Below, piece after piece: positions 33,770 through 46,067 of a stretch of DNA of 64,000 nucleotides. The notes under the pieces were generated by a model. It was given only the letters and a program-made list of their open reading frames with translations. It was not told where the DNA came from and searched no databases. Location: assembly GCF_034190915.1 (NCBI RefSeq), contig NW_026947485.1:33059519-33123518 (forward strand), in the 5' to 3' direction. Positions within the stretch are counted from its first letter, which is position 1. Each line of letters begins with the position of its first letter. This DNA is from Cavia porcellus. Taxonomy: Eukaryota > Chordata > Mammalia > Rodentia > Caviidae. Position numbers and translations under genes: made by a program.

Positions 33770-34519
33770 AAGGAATTTGTTGGCTTATTGAAATAAAAAT
33801 AAATAAATTCATACCTAACTAGACTGAGCTCCCACACAGAGTCTTTGGTCACCCTCTTTGTCCACTGCTCAGCTCTGCTTTTCTCTCGCTGGCTTCGTTT
33901 CTTAGCAGACCTTTCCCTCCTGGTCCCTGACATCACTAGACTTTTATCATGCCAGATCCAAACACGCAGAGCAGAGAACACACATCTTTCTCATAGCACC
34001 TGCAGAATTTGGGGGTTCTCTGGTACATTGATCAGCATACCTGAGCTAAGTTTTCTGGCCAAATAACGGAAAAATCATTACCAGGGTAGGTCACTTGTCT
34101 CCCTCCCAATGTTGACATAAGTCAGTTATGTATTCTTCACAAGACATCAAAGTGTGAGTATAAAACTCGGATGAAAGAATGCCAGGAGGGCAAAAACAGT
34201 ACACTATATCCCTTAGAGTACAAATACTATTTCCCTTAGATTCAAAAGGCGGGAAAAAAGCAGAAGCTAATTCTTTGCTAGCCAGCAGCTGCTCATTCAA
34301 TTCAAGTACTCACTTCCAGAAAACTAAATAAGTCAAGATTTTATTCTGAGGTAAAGGGCCTTGTCTTTATGCCTTATACCCAAGAAGTGCTGCTGCAAGT
34401 CAGGCAACAGCAAGTTTGTGACACTTTACATGTCAAACTCACGCACGCGCCTAAGGTGTTAGCTGTTACCCTCTCCTCCATGTGCCAAGAGCTGCTCTGG
34501 ATGTGAGGACGAATTACAT
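33770..34519. other. Unassigned sequence
   Basis: Moderate GC at 33,820-34,000. No gene, RNA or named repeat seen. Confidence 0.45.
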
Positions 34520-34735
34520 CCTCCAACTCTCGAAGCACCTCTCCGCTTCATTCTTCCTTTCTGTTTCTAATGTATTCTACAATAGAAAGTCTGTCATTAG
34601 TTTCCTTTTCAACCTCACAAAACATGAATTCCTCAAGGAAGGGGATTTTCATCTCTTTTGTCCATTGCATTATCCCTGGAGACCAGAACTGTATCTGGTG
34701 GAGTGCATACTCAGGCTATGTTTTTTGGATAACTA
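34520..34735 (+). mobile_element. L2 3' end fragment
   Basis: 'aacatgaattcctcaaggaa', 'ttgtccattgcattatccct' and 'agtgcatactcaggctatgt' follow the L2 terminus in sense orientation. Diverged. Confidence 0.6.
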
Positions 34736-36499
34736 GATGGTGATGATTTGAAGCTTTGGTTCTGTTTATTTAATTTTTACTCTGCTTTGTTGGCTATTAT
34801 TATTCTATCTGATGTATTTTGATTATTGCTTTATCCTATTCTAATATTTTCTTTCATTCTCATTTCTTAGAATGTTCTTAATTTTTTATGCTGTTCAAAA
34901 GAATATGACTTCTGCCTAAAAAATGTGTTTAAACCATCTCTAACTGTTTATAGCTTAACCAGTTCCATTAAAACACAGCACATGTGCACACACGCATACA
35001 TACACACGCAAATACTAGCGACAAGCTATGCACTGCAATTTTATAGCAATTCTCATTGTAATATGTGCCAGGGAAATAATGAGCCCCTGTGATCAGAGCT
35101 TTATTTTTTTAATGCTCAGCTGTCATTAACATAAAGGTTTCCTAATTTGCTTTGTCAATTTTGTACTAGAAAAAGCGAAGAAGGGAAATTGAACTTGACT
35201 TATATCAGAATTAAACAGTTAAGTCAAATAAAAAATATTTCATAGTGGGATATGCATAGTTGTGGCTTTTTCCAATGATCCCTGTGCTTGAGTCAGGCAG
35301 CCTAATAGGATCTTCACATCCTCCACATTTTCATGCTATAGACACACACAAAAAATAAAGGTAAAGTGCCTCTCTGCCTTAGTTTTATCTTCTTTTCTAA
35401 CTTGTGAAATGTTTTTCTACCTCACCAGCTGGTCTTCAAAGAAACTGGAATATTGCCTGCTTGTCATAAAAAGTGAATGTAAGTTTGTCCCATTTCTCTT
35501 TTTATCACCAATTTAAAATGACCATTTTGAGTTTAGGAGTTGGGACTTTACATGTATCAGTACACTTGCAATTCATGTGTTTTTTTTTTTTTTTTTCAGT
35601 AGCCCTAATTTTATAGTTCTGCTTCATTTGCTTTTGGTCAATTTGGATGTAAAATATTTCAAAGCTTTTATGAAACATTATAATGTTTCATATATGTTTC
35701 ATATAGTTTCATGTAAACTAAATGAAATTATGGTATGTTTACTTGATAATCAATCCAATACTCAGGGTTATATGGGAGACCCAAACAAAAGATAAGATCT
35801 TTTATATTCTTGAAGGACTTGTAGTAGTTTTTGTTAAATGGGACCAGAGAGCACCCAAGGAGGCTGGATATCCCCAGTGACCCCCCCATTAGGATTCTGG
35901 AGACCATGTTGGCTGTTTGGTCCTCCAAAAATAGCTTACAAACTTTTCAAATACGAGAAGTTCCTTTTCAGGTCAGGCATTGTAGAACTTGTTTCAGCCC
36001 AGCTAGGCCATGTGGTAGTAACCAAAAAACTTCAAAATGTCAGCAATGTAAAACCACCAGCAGTATCACACCATCACATTACATGTATGTACCTGTCTTG
36101 ACTAATTGGGTCATCTCCCATCACTGAAGCAAGAAGATGTAAGAGCATAACTATAGTAGATGTTAATTTTTAACATTTGTTGCTTGAGAAAATGCATAAT
36201 GATTAAAAGTAGCCATGAATTTAAATACTAATTTTAAATTTATTTCACATGAATCATGTCATTATCTAAAAAGATAAAACAAGACTAAAGTATTTTTGTC
36301 TTGATAATTGCATCAGGAAAAAATCCTACATCAGTAGGATTAGCCTCAGGATTATTTCCAGAAAGCAAAATAGAAGGAGATTTTATAATAAATATTTATG
36401 TTTTCAAAGAGATAATAGAACCTCTGGGCAAGATTTAGATTATGTGAAAAAAGATAGACAAATCTGAATATTAAACAAATAGGAATTACAGAAGAAAAA
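34736..36499. other. Unassigned AT-rich sequence
   Basis: Includes a T-run (35,580-35,597) and a block at 35,840-36,100 with frames of 87-98 codons overlapping in two frames, without domains. No gene is called. Confidence 0.45.
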
Positions 36500-38600
36500 T
36501 ATATTTACTAAAGATCATTTAAAAATACTCAATAGGGAGGTTCAAAAGGAGCTTCATTCAATTCAGCTGAACATAGAACTATTGAATGGCAATACTGATT
36601 GAGAAAATCATTCCAAATACAACTCTGAGAGAAAAACAAACTTTCAAATATAAAAGGCAAGTTAAGAGCCATGGAGAAATGAGAATTCAATTTAGAGAAC
36701 AGTAGCATTATAAAGGAAAACTTTAGAATGTAAGCAAAAGCCACATTGAAGGAAATTATGGCTGACAGTTGTCCGTAATTGAAGAAAAACATGAGCTTTC
36801 GCAGTGATGAAACAGACAGCTCCACATGGATAAATAAAACAAAGTGTATTTAACTGGTGTAACAGTGGAGTTGCAGAAAATCTAAGACAAAGGGAAAACT
36901 GGCAAAGCTGCCATAGGGAAAAGAGAGAGATGGTAAAGCACCACTGTCAGATTTGTATTAGACATCTCAGCAGCTGCAACAGATGTTATAGGACAACAGT
37001 GCTATGAGAAAATGAGGGAACTCTCCCAGAACTCTCTCCTCAGCCCAAAGTGAGGATTAAACAGAGACACTTCTGGTCATCTAGAGCCCAGGTGCATGCA
37101 TTACCCACAGGGCTTACTTCAAAGAACTTCAGGAGGACTACACAGCAGCGAAACGGAAAATGACCCCAGCATTGGGGCTGGCCTGCTACAAGCAGAAATC
37201 TAAAGAAAAGAAAGCACTGAAAACAAATGAAGTATAAAACTTTGGAGGAGGAAGCATGGTTGGGAGAAAGGTGAAAGATAAATATAATGAGATAGAAAAT
37301 GAGGTGAGAAAGACAAATAAAAGAACTTTTTAGAGCTACAGATAAAAGGAAGGCAGGAAATATATGGCAGAGCTTAAACTTGCAGAGGAGGAGGAGAAGG
37401 AGACAGGAGCAGCGGGGAGAGAAGATTTGAGCACATAAGCATAAGCATAAAAGCAATCGAGATGGTAATGAGATGAACATCTGTTAAGAAAGTCACAACC
37501 CGGAGACTGTGTATAACCTTTGAAGAATATGCTATTCCTAAATTACTTACCTTTCCAGGTCAAATGAAAGGATGCAGAACTTTCTAAATCATCTTAAGAA
37601 CTAAGATATATGCTTTTAATTATTACTTATCACAGACATACACTTATAAAATATGTAATCTAAGATAATATTAGTAGAAAATTTGATAGTTAAATATGCA
37701 AACAAGAATGACTGCACTTATAAATATCAACTCAAGCAGTTATAAGTAAAATATTTCCAAATGGAACGGATCTATCCAAATCATCATACACCATAGTTAG
37801 GTAAGTTTGATTCCACAAGGAACAGCTTAGTGTTAAGATATCTATTAACTCATTAAATCCGAAGATCAGAAAGTAAATAACACAATACCCTCACAATGGA
37901 TGTTCACACAAGCAACTGAAAATATTCAACCTCTGCTGATTTTTTGAAATTCTGTAGAAACTAGAGACAATGAGAAATTTCCTTTACCTGATAAAACCAA
38001 TAACGCTAAGTCCACACAAGTATTATCATTAAAATCAAGACTAGGACAAAAGTACTCACTATCTGTAGTATTAATGAACATTTTTGTCAAGTCTAACAGT
38101 GTAGTAGAAATAAAACAAACATAAAAATTTGTTGTAAAAGAGGAAATACAATAAATATTATTTATAGGTGATAAGGGTTTGTACCAAGAGAATCAATGAG
38201 ACCATGTTGAACCAATTTAGTACTTAAGTAAACTAACAGGGCCCATAAAATATATTAACTTTATTCTATGCCACCAATTATGAGCATAAAAAATATTGGA
38301 AAATATTCCTTCTTAAACTATTACAAATAAAAATTGTCTAGAGAAAATACCAATAAGGAATATTTACTACTTGCATGAGACTTGGGAGAATCTTGAATTA
38401 AGTCTATTTCTCCAAAATATATGAAGGGTTTCTTGAAGCAATAAGGGAAAACTACCATGAAGTTGGACAATCTCTCTCAATTATGGTCCAGATTGATGAC
38501 AACTTCAAGTAAAAATCCCTATGAGATTTTTCAGAATATACAGTATCAATAAAGTGATTTTTAAAATAGCACAGAATATATAGGTACTAGCTGTCAATAA
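36500..38600 (+). mobile_element. Degraded L1 / HAL1-like element
   Basis: On the plus strand, 'catctcagcagctgcaacag', 'gggcttacttcaaagaactt', 'aggaggactacacagcagcg' and 'gaaaatgaccccagcattgg' match the end of ORF1 in old L1/HAL1 elements. Further on 'tattatcattaaaatcaaga', 'gtgataagggtttgtaccaa' and 'gggaaaactaccatgaagtt' match ORF2. Many stops. The 146-codon frame at 37,040-37,480 on the minus strand is antisense to this element. Confidence 0.65.
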
Positions 38601-38624
38601 TACTGCATGGGATTTTGTATTACC

Positions 38625-38780
38625 TGGCTTAGACTTTATAAAATTTTAGTCTAAACTTAGGCTCAAAAAAGTTAAATAATTTTTCAAGGATCATGCAACG
38701 GTACAACTGAGACTCCAACATAGATCTGAAAATATCAATCCATAGAGGGATATTTTTAATAACCATGCTACATATAGCAA
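38625..38780 (-). mobile_element. MIR SINE, antisense
   Basis: 'aaacttaggctcaaaaaagt', 'aataatttttcaaggatcat', 'caactgagactccaacatag' and 'ataaccatgctac' follow the reversed MIR. Confidence 0.8.
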
Positions 38781-38784
38781 GGAC

Positions 38785-39540
38785 AACAGACATTTAAATT
38801 TCTTGTATGGTGCTTGTATTAAGAATTACGTTTAGTGCTTAAAGGAGGAAGTAATTTCCATTAAAATGGTGTTACTGGTATTCCATTTAAGGTCTATTCA
38901 AAAGGGGATACTCAGGCTTTCTTAACCAACACTTAAAATAGTAGTCCTATGGAAAGTTATTCCCAGTGTATGACTGAGTGAAACAAAATACAATACAAAG
39001 TAGAACAATATATTTTTGCTGAAAAATACCTTTTTATATTTGTATGTATACAGATAGCTTTCTGTATGCTTTGCATATAACATATTTTATATATTCTGTT
39101 ATGCCTGACATGTAGATATAAAATATTTTATTCTTGCATATTAATATTTATATGAAAATATATAAATGGTATGATATTGACACCATAAAATATTAAGGAT
39201 GACTAATGCAGAATAATTTTGTCTTGTTGGTATTTTCTAGTTTGTTTCAAATTTGTACCATTTCAAAAAGAATACCTCCTTTTACTTGAAAACAATAAAA
39301 CACTAATTTTTCCCTCTGATTAGGTTCACAATGAAAAATCAAGCCAATATGTATTTTTTTCCAAAGCCTGCAAAACAGTGGTAGTATTAATAAAGTTATT
39401 TGGGTGATTTTATTTGTGAAAACTGTCAAACCCAATTACATTGATCCTTTGCAGTTATGCAAGAACTAGGTGAAAATAACCCATGATTTTAGGATGGTAA
39501 TCAGGTGAAATTATACCATGCATTTATTTTAGAAATGGGT
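38785..39540. other. Unassigned AT-rich sequence
   Basis: Very AT-rich, especially 39,000-39,200. No gene or repeat named. Confidence 0.5.
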
Positions 39541-39544
39541 ATTG

Positions 39545-40560
39545 TCACCTTCTGAGGCTATTTTAATGAATCTTGTGCGGTTTTTTTATTTTTGTTTTTG
39601 TTTTTTGCAAACCTCACAACGTGGTCCTGTTCAGCCTGGCTTTGCCAACCCCTTCGTGTCTCCTTTTGCCTGCCCGCGGACTGCGCGCCCTGTGACCCTG
39701 ACATGCTCCACTAATACGCAGCATGCCTGCCGCAGCCAGGTTCTGCTCTGTTGTTTGAAAATGGCCAGTGATCCTTGTTCTCACCATGCACCTCTCCATG
39801 TTAACACGCATCTTAGCAAGACCTTAAATACAGACTTCTACACAGCCGTACTTCAGTGATGCTCTGCTGTATCTTTTTGTTTGTTAACTATAAAACTGAA
39901 CAAATGGGAATGAGGGGCTTTGGCATAGCTCCAAATCGGAGTGAAATGCAGCCCGAATTGGCCCTTTGCCCAAAGGTATAATTTTCAGCTGTGAGTTGCC
40001 CTTAATTTTGAAAATCATCTTTGTAGCTTCAGATTTTTCAGAGGCATGGAAGCATTGTGTCTGTTCACCAGGCAGCCAGTGTTCAGAAACAAAAACAAAC
40101 ACAATGTCTTGCTTTATCCCTGCATCCGACCAGAATTCTTTAGCTAGAAGATTCGACATATTAATAAATTTCAAGTGTAAATGGGCTTTCTTGTTACAGT
40201 ATCTCCATCATTAGCTCGTTTCTTTAGGTCATTTCAACTTGGAACACAATTAATTCTTTTTAGCTTGATCCCTATTTTAAAACTAGATTTCTCTGCTTTT
40301 ATGAATGGTTAAAGTACTTCATATTAGTTTCAATTACAGTAGTGTAAATATCACATTATTCTGTGATCAAGGGTAACAATCAATGCTGCACATATTTAGT
40401 AAACATGAATGCCAGTATGCAAATGTCCTAATGATGGCATTTTATAAGACTGCCTAGATAGGGTCTTTCTGAACAGCAAATTACTATTTTTTATTATTGT
40501 TTTACAAGTAAAGTGTTTTTGCTTTAAATACCATCAACCAAATGATTTATGTTCTAAATC
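39545..40560. promoter_or_regulatory. Candidate conserved regulatory block
   Basis: About 1 kb with no recognised transposon. The left part (39,600-39,860) holds a cluster of CpG dinucleotides (eight between 39,619 and 39,735, such as CCCGCGGACTGCGCGCC) in otherwise CpG-poor DNA. The right part is AT-rich with homeodomain-like cores (AATTAATT at 40,248-40,255), a forkhead-like AGTAAACA (40,398-40,405) and an octamer ATGCAAAT (40,417-40,424). This is how conserved non-coding elements in gene deserts look. Conservation itself cannot be seen from one sequence. The frame at 39,542-39,859 has no domain. Confidence 0.35.
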
Positions 40561-40804
40561 AATTAAGATCTTTTCTTCTTTGAGAAGATAATGCCTATAA
40601 AACTTTTTATGGTTGCCATTTTTCATGTTATTAGATGTGCTATTTTTCTATTTTACCAACTATATCTTATATCTGGCACTGTAAAAAAATTTAATGAGTT
40701 CTATCAGTTAATCTTATACATCTTTTATTTTCCAAACTGAAAAAGTAAACGTACCAAGAGAGTTACAAGAGAATTACATATCTTTACAAATTATTAGCTC
40801 TGAG

Positions 40805-41040
40805 ATAAATGCTTCTCATGTGTGGAATCAGATTACCTGGCTTCTGTTACACAGGTGAAGGAGTTAAATCTAGGCACTGGTTGCCAACACTCTGACAGTA
40901 ATTGTTAGTTTGTGAGCCATAACATGCACATACTCACTGAGCCTAAATTTCCTTAGCTAAAAAACATAGGGACAGATTTCTTTTTTGTAAGGCTGTTAGA
41001 GCAAGGCATGAGAGATAATATGTGATCAGGTCTAGCACAG
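40805..41040 (+). mobile_element. MIR SINE
   Basis: 'gtggaatcagattacctggc', 'agtttgtgagccataacatg', 'cactgagcctaaatttcctt', 'agctaaaaaacatagggaca' and 'ctagcacaggatc' follow MIR on the plus strand. Confidence 0.75.
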
Positions 41041-41821
41041 GATCTTTTAAGTAAAACATTTAAGAGTTTTACTTTAAAAAAAAAAAAAACTCAGACTATG
41101 CAAGGATAAAGCTTATTCTGGAATTCTAAAAATGTAGAAAAAGGTTACCTTTGTTGCACCATTTGATTTTTTTCTTGACTCGTTCCCTATCATGACTTTT
41201 GTAACTGAGGTACTGCATAATAGAAATGTTTATATTTTCTTCAGTTCAGGCCACCTTTAAATATCAGCATTGTCTGTGTTGCTGCATCTTCTTCACAAAC
41301 CCCTGGTTTCGCACCTATGAACCATTTCCCTATAGTTGGTCAGACCGATTCCAGTATGGTGCTGTAGATAGGGCCATGGTAAACACCCTTGTCTCTAACT
41401 TTTGGATTTCGGAGTCGTCCCTAGAATGGACTACACCAGTCCCAGCTGCTTTGTTCAATGTTCCCACCATTTTTGCCTTATTTTGATTAATGATTATTTA
41501 TGATTCCACTTTATATTTTTTGGTTTGTTATACCCTTTTCTTTTTTGTTATAATGGCTGGCTAATGTTCATAGTATGAATGTTTAATTTATCACGGTTTA
41601 CTTTCGTATTTTACCATTTTGTGTAGAGTATAAAGACATTAGACTTTTACATGTCCTTCTCCCCCTTGTGGCCTGTATGCTATTTTTGCCATACATTTTC
41701 CTCTACATATTTGATAGCTACTACATTATACTGTCTCTATTTTTAAATAGTTTCCTTCTAAAGACATTCTATAAAGTAACCCTCCTAAAATCTTATAGAT
41801 TTGGCCACAAGTTTACCATTT

Positions 41822-41987
41822 ATTTTTCTTTTTTTTTTTTTTTTTGTCTTTTTTGAGATGAGGTCTCGTTATACAGCTCAGGCTGGCCTTGAGCTCACCT
41901 TGCAGCCTAGGCTGGTCTCGAACTCACAAAGGTCCTCCCACCTCAGCCTTCTGAGTGCTGGGATTACAGGCCTGAGCCACCGCCTGG
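41822..41987 (-). mobile_element. B1 SINE with target duplication
   Basis: 'ttttttgagatgaggtctcg', 'cagctcaggctggccttgag', 'ctaggctggtctcgaactca' and 'gagtgctgggattacaggcc' read as antisense B1. It is flanked by CAAGTTTACCATTT at 41,808-41,821 and 41,988-42,001, a perfect 14-bp duplication. Confidence 0.97.
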
Positions 41988-42191
41988 CAAGTTTACCATT
42001 TCTATTGCTCTTCATTTCTTTGTGTAGATGTGTAGAGTCAAATTTCCATCTGGTATCATTTATCATTTTCCATCTGTCTGGAGCACTTTCTTTAACAGTT
42101 TTTAGTAGGACAGACCTGCTGATGGTGAATTCTTGATCTTGTATGTCTGCAAAAGTCTGTATTTTACTTTCATTCTTGAAAGCCATTGTAT

Positions 42192-42245
42192 TCTCTCTTT
42201 CCCTCCCTCTCTCTCTGTCTGTCTTAGTCTCTGTCTCTTTTTCTA
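42192..42245. repeat. TC-rich low-complexity tract
   Basis: Imperfect CT repeats within the antisense L1. Confidence 0.85.
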
Positions 42246-42557
42246 TCTTTTTGTAAAAACTTCTAGGTTAACAGTTTTTTGATGCTGATATTAAATATAC
42301 TGCTCCATTGACTTGTGACTTGCATTGTTTCAGACAAGAAATTTGTTGTCATTCTTATTTCTGTTCCTTTTTATAAGTTTTTCCCTCTTGCTACTTTTTA
42401 CATTTCTTTTTGTCACTGGTTTCCTGCTTATTAATAACTTAACTATGATATTACTTAAAATTGAGGTACTTTTCCCTGGCATCTATTGAAATTGAATCTC
42501 TGGTTTTTCCTAAATTTAAAAAAAAATTAACTTTATTTTGCTTATTTGTTTAGTATT

Positions 42558-42624
42558 TTCTGGTAGTATTGGGATTGAATCCATGACCTTGAGTGTGCTG
42601 GGCAATGCTCTACCACTGAGCTTT
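42558..42624 (-). mobile_element. ID SINE, older type
   Basis: 'gggattgaatccatgacctt' and 'caatgctctaccactgagct' read as an antisense tRNA-Ala-related ID without the GGCATAAGCG variant, so a different subfamily from the other copies. Confidence 0.8.
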
Positions 42625-43723
42625 TAAAAAACATACATATTTTTCTTAATTCTTATTCCTTATCCTATTCTCTTGACATGATATTACATGTATTGTAGGC
42701 TGTTTGAAATTCTTTCCACTCACTGATTCATTTGTTTTATCCTGTTGTATTTCATTTTGGATAGCTTCTATTGCTTTGTCTTCACGTTTACTAATCCTTT
42801 ATATTCTCTGAAAAACTGTTGATCTCATTCAATGCATTTCTTTCTTAAGGATTGTAATCTTCTAGTCATTCTACTTGGATATTTATAGCTCTCATGTCTC
42901 TAGTTAACAGTCTCTATTTTTCTTCTATGCATGAAATATGCATATAATTATTTTGTTATTTTCTATTCCTATCATCTGTGTCATTTTAAAATCTGCTTCT
43001 GTTGGTTTATTTTCTTCTCATTATGGGTTATATTTTCCTCCTTCTTTGTATTCCTAGTAATGTTTTGTTGGATCATTACTTTTACCTTAGTGGTTATAGG
43101 CTATTTTTATGTTTCTATAAATACTCTTGAATTGTGCTCTTGGATTTAGTTAAATTACTTTAAAACTATTTCAATCTTTCAAGGCTTGGTTTTAAGCTTT
43201 ATCTTGTGAAATTGGAAGAGCACTTAATGTAGATCTATTTTTTCCTCACCACTGAGGCAATATATTTTTGAATACCTTATGCAATGCCCCATGAATTATG
43301 TTTTTTGACTCTGGCTAATAGAATGATAAATTATTCTAATTTCTACATTATTTTGGGGTGTGTACTTGTGTGAGAGAGATTTTTTTTTTTCTTCAGGTGA
43401 GCACCTATTAATTATTAGGTCCCATCATATGCTTTTTACTTTCATTCTATGTGTGTACATTTATTTTTACTTTTTAAATTACAAAGATTTGTTGCACTGA
43501 ACGCCACAGAAAATGGATCAAAATAATACTTGAACAAGTTTTAAGAAATATTTGCCACACACTGACATTGGTATTTTTTCATCTGATCAAAGATATAAAG
43601 TCCCTATCGATTTCTCTTCATGGAGTTGTAAGAGTAACATCCCATATTTTTTTCTGTTTTTTAGTAGCCACTGCTTAAATCTGAGCATACTGCGATCTTA
43701 CTTTCCAGTGTGTTTATTTTTGT

Positions 43724-43836
43724 AGTTTTTTTTTTTTTTTGTCTTTTTCTTTTTTATCTGTACCAGGGATCGATCTCACAACTGTCTGCTTGCAAGGCAG
43801 GCGCTTATGCCACTGAGCTAAATCCCCAGCCCCAAT
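43724..43836 (-). mobile_element. ID-like tRNA-derived SINE
   Basis: The minus strand begins GGGGCTGGGGATTTAGCTCA, keeps the 'ataagcgcctgccttgcaag' part and ends in a long A-rich tail. T-rich surroundings make the target duplication ambiguous (GTAGTTTTT-like on both sides). Confidence 0.93.
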
Positions 43837-44010
43837 TTTTTTTTGGTAGTTTTTTATTTGTGCATGTTTGCAGTACATAATAATTATAGTCTCTGTGGAG
43901 TGTTGGTACATGTACAAAAACATCTTAATTCTTTCTATCATCTCCTTCCCTTCTTCTCCTTCCCTCCTTCCATCAAACCTCTCTGATGTTAGTAGTATTG
44001 TACATCCATT
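43837..44010. other. Possible L1 3' UTR remnant
   Basis: Pattern 'tgttggtacatgtac' followed by a C/T-rich run, the reverse of the motif at 17,400. Weak. Confidence 0.3.
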
Positions 44011-44014
44011 TTGT

Positions 44015-44085
44015 TGGTGAACTGAAGTACAGAGAACAGTCTTAGATCACAAGACCGGAAAATGACAGTGCTGCAGTTTAAATTC
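44015..44085 (-). mobile_element. MIR fragment, antisense
   Basis: 'gaactgaagtacagagaaca', 'cttagatcacaagaccggaa' and 'cagtgctgcagtttaaattc' match part of reversed MIR. Confidence 0.6.
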
Positions 44086-46065
44086 TTATGTTGGTATGAG
44101 TTTTTAACATTTTTTAGCAGTTTTCTCCAATCTTTAGGAGCATGTGTTGATTACCATGCAGTTGAAGATGTGAAAGAATTTATTGTGTTCTGACCTAGAT
44201 CCCTGATCTCCCAAACCAATGTATGGTGGAGGTTTAAATAAAATGAGACAAGTGGTATGATTTTAGGGTTCCAGAAGGGTCAAAACCCTTTAGCTGAGCT
44301 CAAGACTCCAAGGGCTAAGACAAAGACTTCTCTAGACCATCCACTTTATATAGGTCCAACAAGGGGTGGGGAAACTGAGGAAAGCCCAGGCAATGAGCAG
44401 GACCTTGGGAGTCACTTCAAGGACATCTCCAAGGGATGAATCAAGTCAATTTAGTAGAACTGTCTTATCATGAAGACATGGTAGGAGTGAGACGGTAGGA
44501 ATAATTCCTGTAGCTGCAGTCTTTATCTACATAATTGATGTTTGAGCCAAGTGTCCGCAGCTGTGGCCTTCTTGCCCTTTGAGGTATCTCTGGCCTCACA
44601 GGCCACCACAGGCCTCAGCCAGGACCAGTGATTCATAGAGGTTCACTTACTATGAATCAGCTCCCGTCACCAGGCAAGGGACAGAGGTCTAGGACAGACT
44701 CACAGATTAACACAGAAAGCCAATTAGTTAATTTTAAATTCTGCTCAGAGCTGCTTCGTAGTGGTCTCCAATAGGATTTTCTTTCCAGTTCCACAATTCT
44801 ATGTATACTCTCTTTTTTCTACTTTTTTTGTTCTAAGAATTCTGCACCTTCCTAAACTATCAACAATGATCCCTCAACAAATGGAGATCCTTAGCCTCTG
44901 TCCAGCATCCTCCTCCTTCACGTGGCTCAGGTACACTCTCTGGGACATTAGCTGAGACAGTTGTATGTCTCACATCTTTTGTTTCCCTTCTCTCAAGACT
45001 GAGTGCCATGTGCTGTCTATTGTCTACTACCTAGAATCATTGATCATGTAACACCTGCTAATGACTATCAACAAATTTATTTTAACATTCCAAACTAGAT
45101 TTATAAATGAAGGTCTGTTACATGATATGACATGTGTTACAATTTTATTCTGAGTTTTTCTTTAAATTTGAAACCTTAAGTAATATACCCAGGTTGTCCA
45201 CTGTGAGAACAATGGTTTCACCAAAGTCTTACCTTGTATTGCCTCAGTGGCCATGTAGTAAGTAGTAATGGGAGGAAAGATGAATTAATAACATTATATA
45301 TGTATTAATAATATTGCTAACGGTAAAATGAAGGCAGGATTTCAGGTATATGCATAGTCACCAAGAGAATTCAACCAAAGTCTTACATAAGAAAGTCTAC
45401 AGATTTTAATGAATATTAATGGATGGTTTTGGTTCAATGCAATCTTTATGTTAATGAAAGAAGGAAATATTAGATGGAAGAAATAGAATATGCTATGTCA
45501 CTGAGAGGGACTCTTAACTAAGGAGAACACCAAGTGCTTGCACTCTTTAAACTCAGCTTTGTAACCTGAATGAAGAGCAGAGCAGTGGACTGACAGAGTT
45601 GACTCAGTTCTGTAGACATTACTTCATAATCACAAATCTAGATCCCTTACACATGACCATGATATTAAAATGAACAAAGTCTATGTACCAATCAACTAGT
45701 CATTAGTGATATAGGAACACACAATGTCACTTGTTCCACCTTAGAAAAAGATTACAGGTTAGTGAAGTAGCAATGTGTGATGGGGGGTTTAAAAAACAAG
45801 AATATGAGGTTGGTTTTGGATTGCAATTAGTAGCAGTTTTCAAGGTAGGAAAGCTCAGTCTCCCTAGTTCTGCAGTTTTTTGTTTTTCTAGTGCTGAGGT
45901 TACAGTGCTTTCATGATTCAGGTCACATTTTCTGGTCATGTGGTGGTCCTTAATGATTAGGGTATAGTAAAACTCACTTTCCTGCATGGTAGATTTAAGG
46001 ATGAGAGTAAAGATCTAGAGATTGTAGAAATGTACTGTGTTAAATTTGGCTTTCCTTGGGATTTA
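44086..46065. other. Unassigned sequence, part LTR-like
   Basis: 44,200-44,750 is GC-richer with a TATA-like 'ctttatatagg', and could be an LTR that I cannot name. 45,000-46,065 is AT-rich and unassigned. No gene. Confidence 0.4.
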
Positions 46066-46067
46066 TA

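Larger units (their letters stand above)
41240..43480 (-). mobile_element. Antisense L1 (old mammalian), interrupted
   Basis: 42,000-43,250 matches antisense ORF2: 'tttctattgctcttcatttc', 'gtaggacagacctgctgatg', 'gatcttgtatgtctgcaaaa', 'tgctgatattaaatatactg' and so on. 41,240-41,810 is likely the 3' portion ('gtgctgtagatagggccatg', 'gtaaacacccttgtctctaa'), less certain. A B1 is inserted at 41,822 and an ID at 42,558. The 111-codon plus frame and 102-codon minus frame span the B1 boundary and are not genes. Confidence 0.75.

Noticed and set aside
37040..37480. 146-codon minus-strand frame rich in Leu, Cys and Phe, like a membrane protein
   Set aside because: It is the antisense of an old sense-oriented L1/HAL1-like segment, whose A/G-rich strand gives Leu/Phe/Ser-rich peptides when read backwards.
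41801..42186. Overlapping frames of 102-111 codons on both strands
   Set aside because: Both cross the B1 insertion in an antisense L1.
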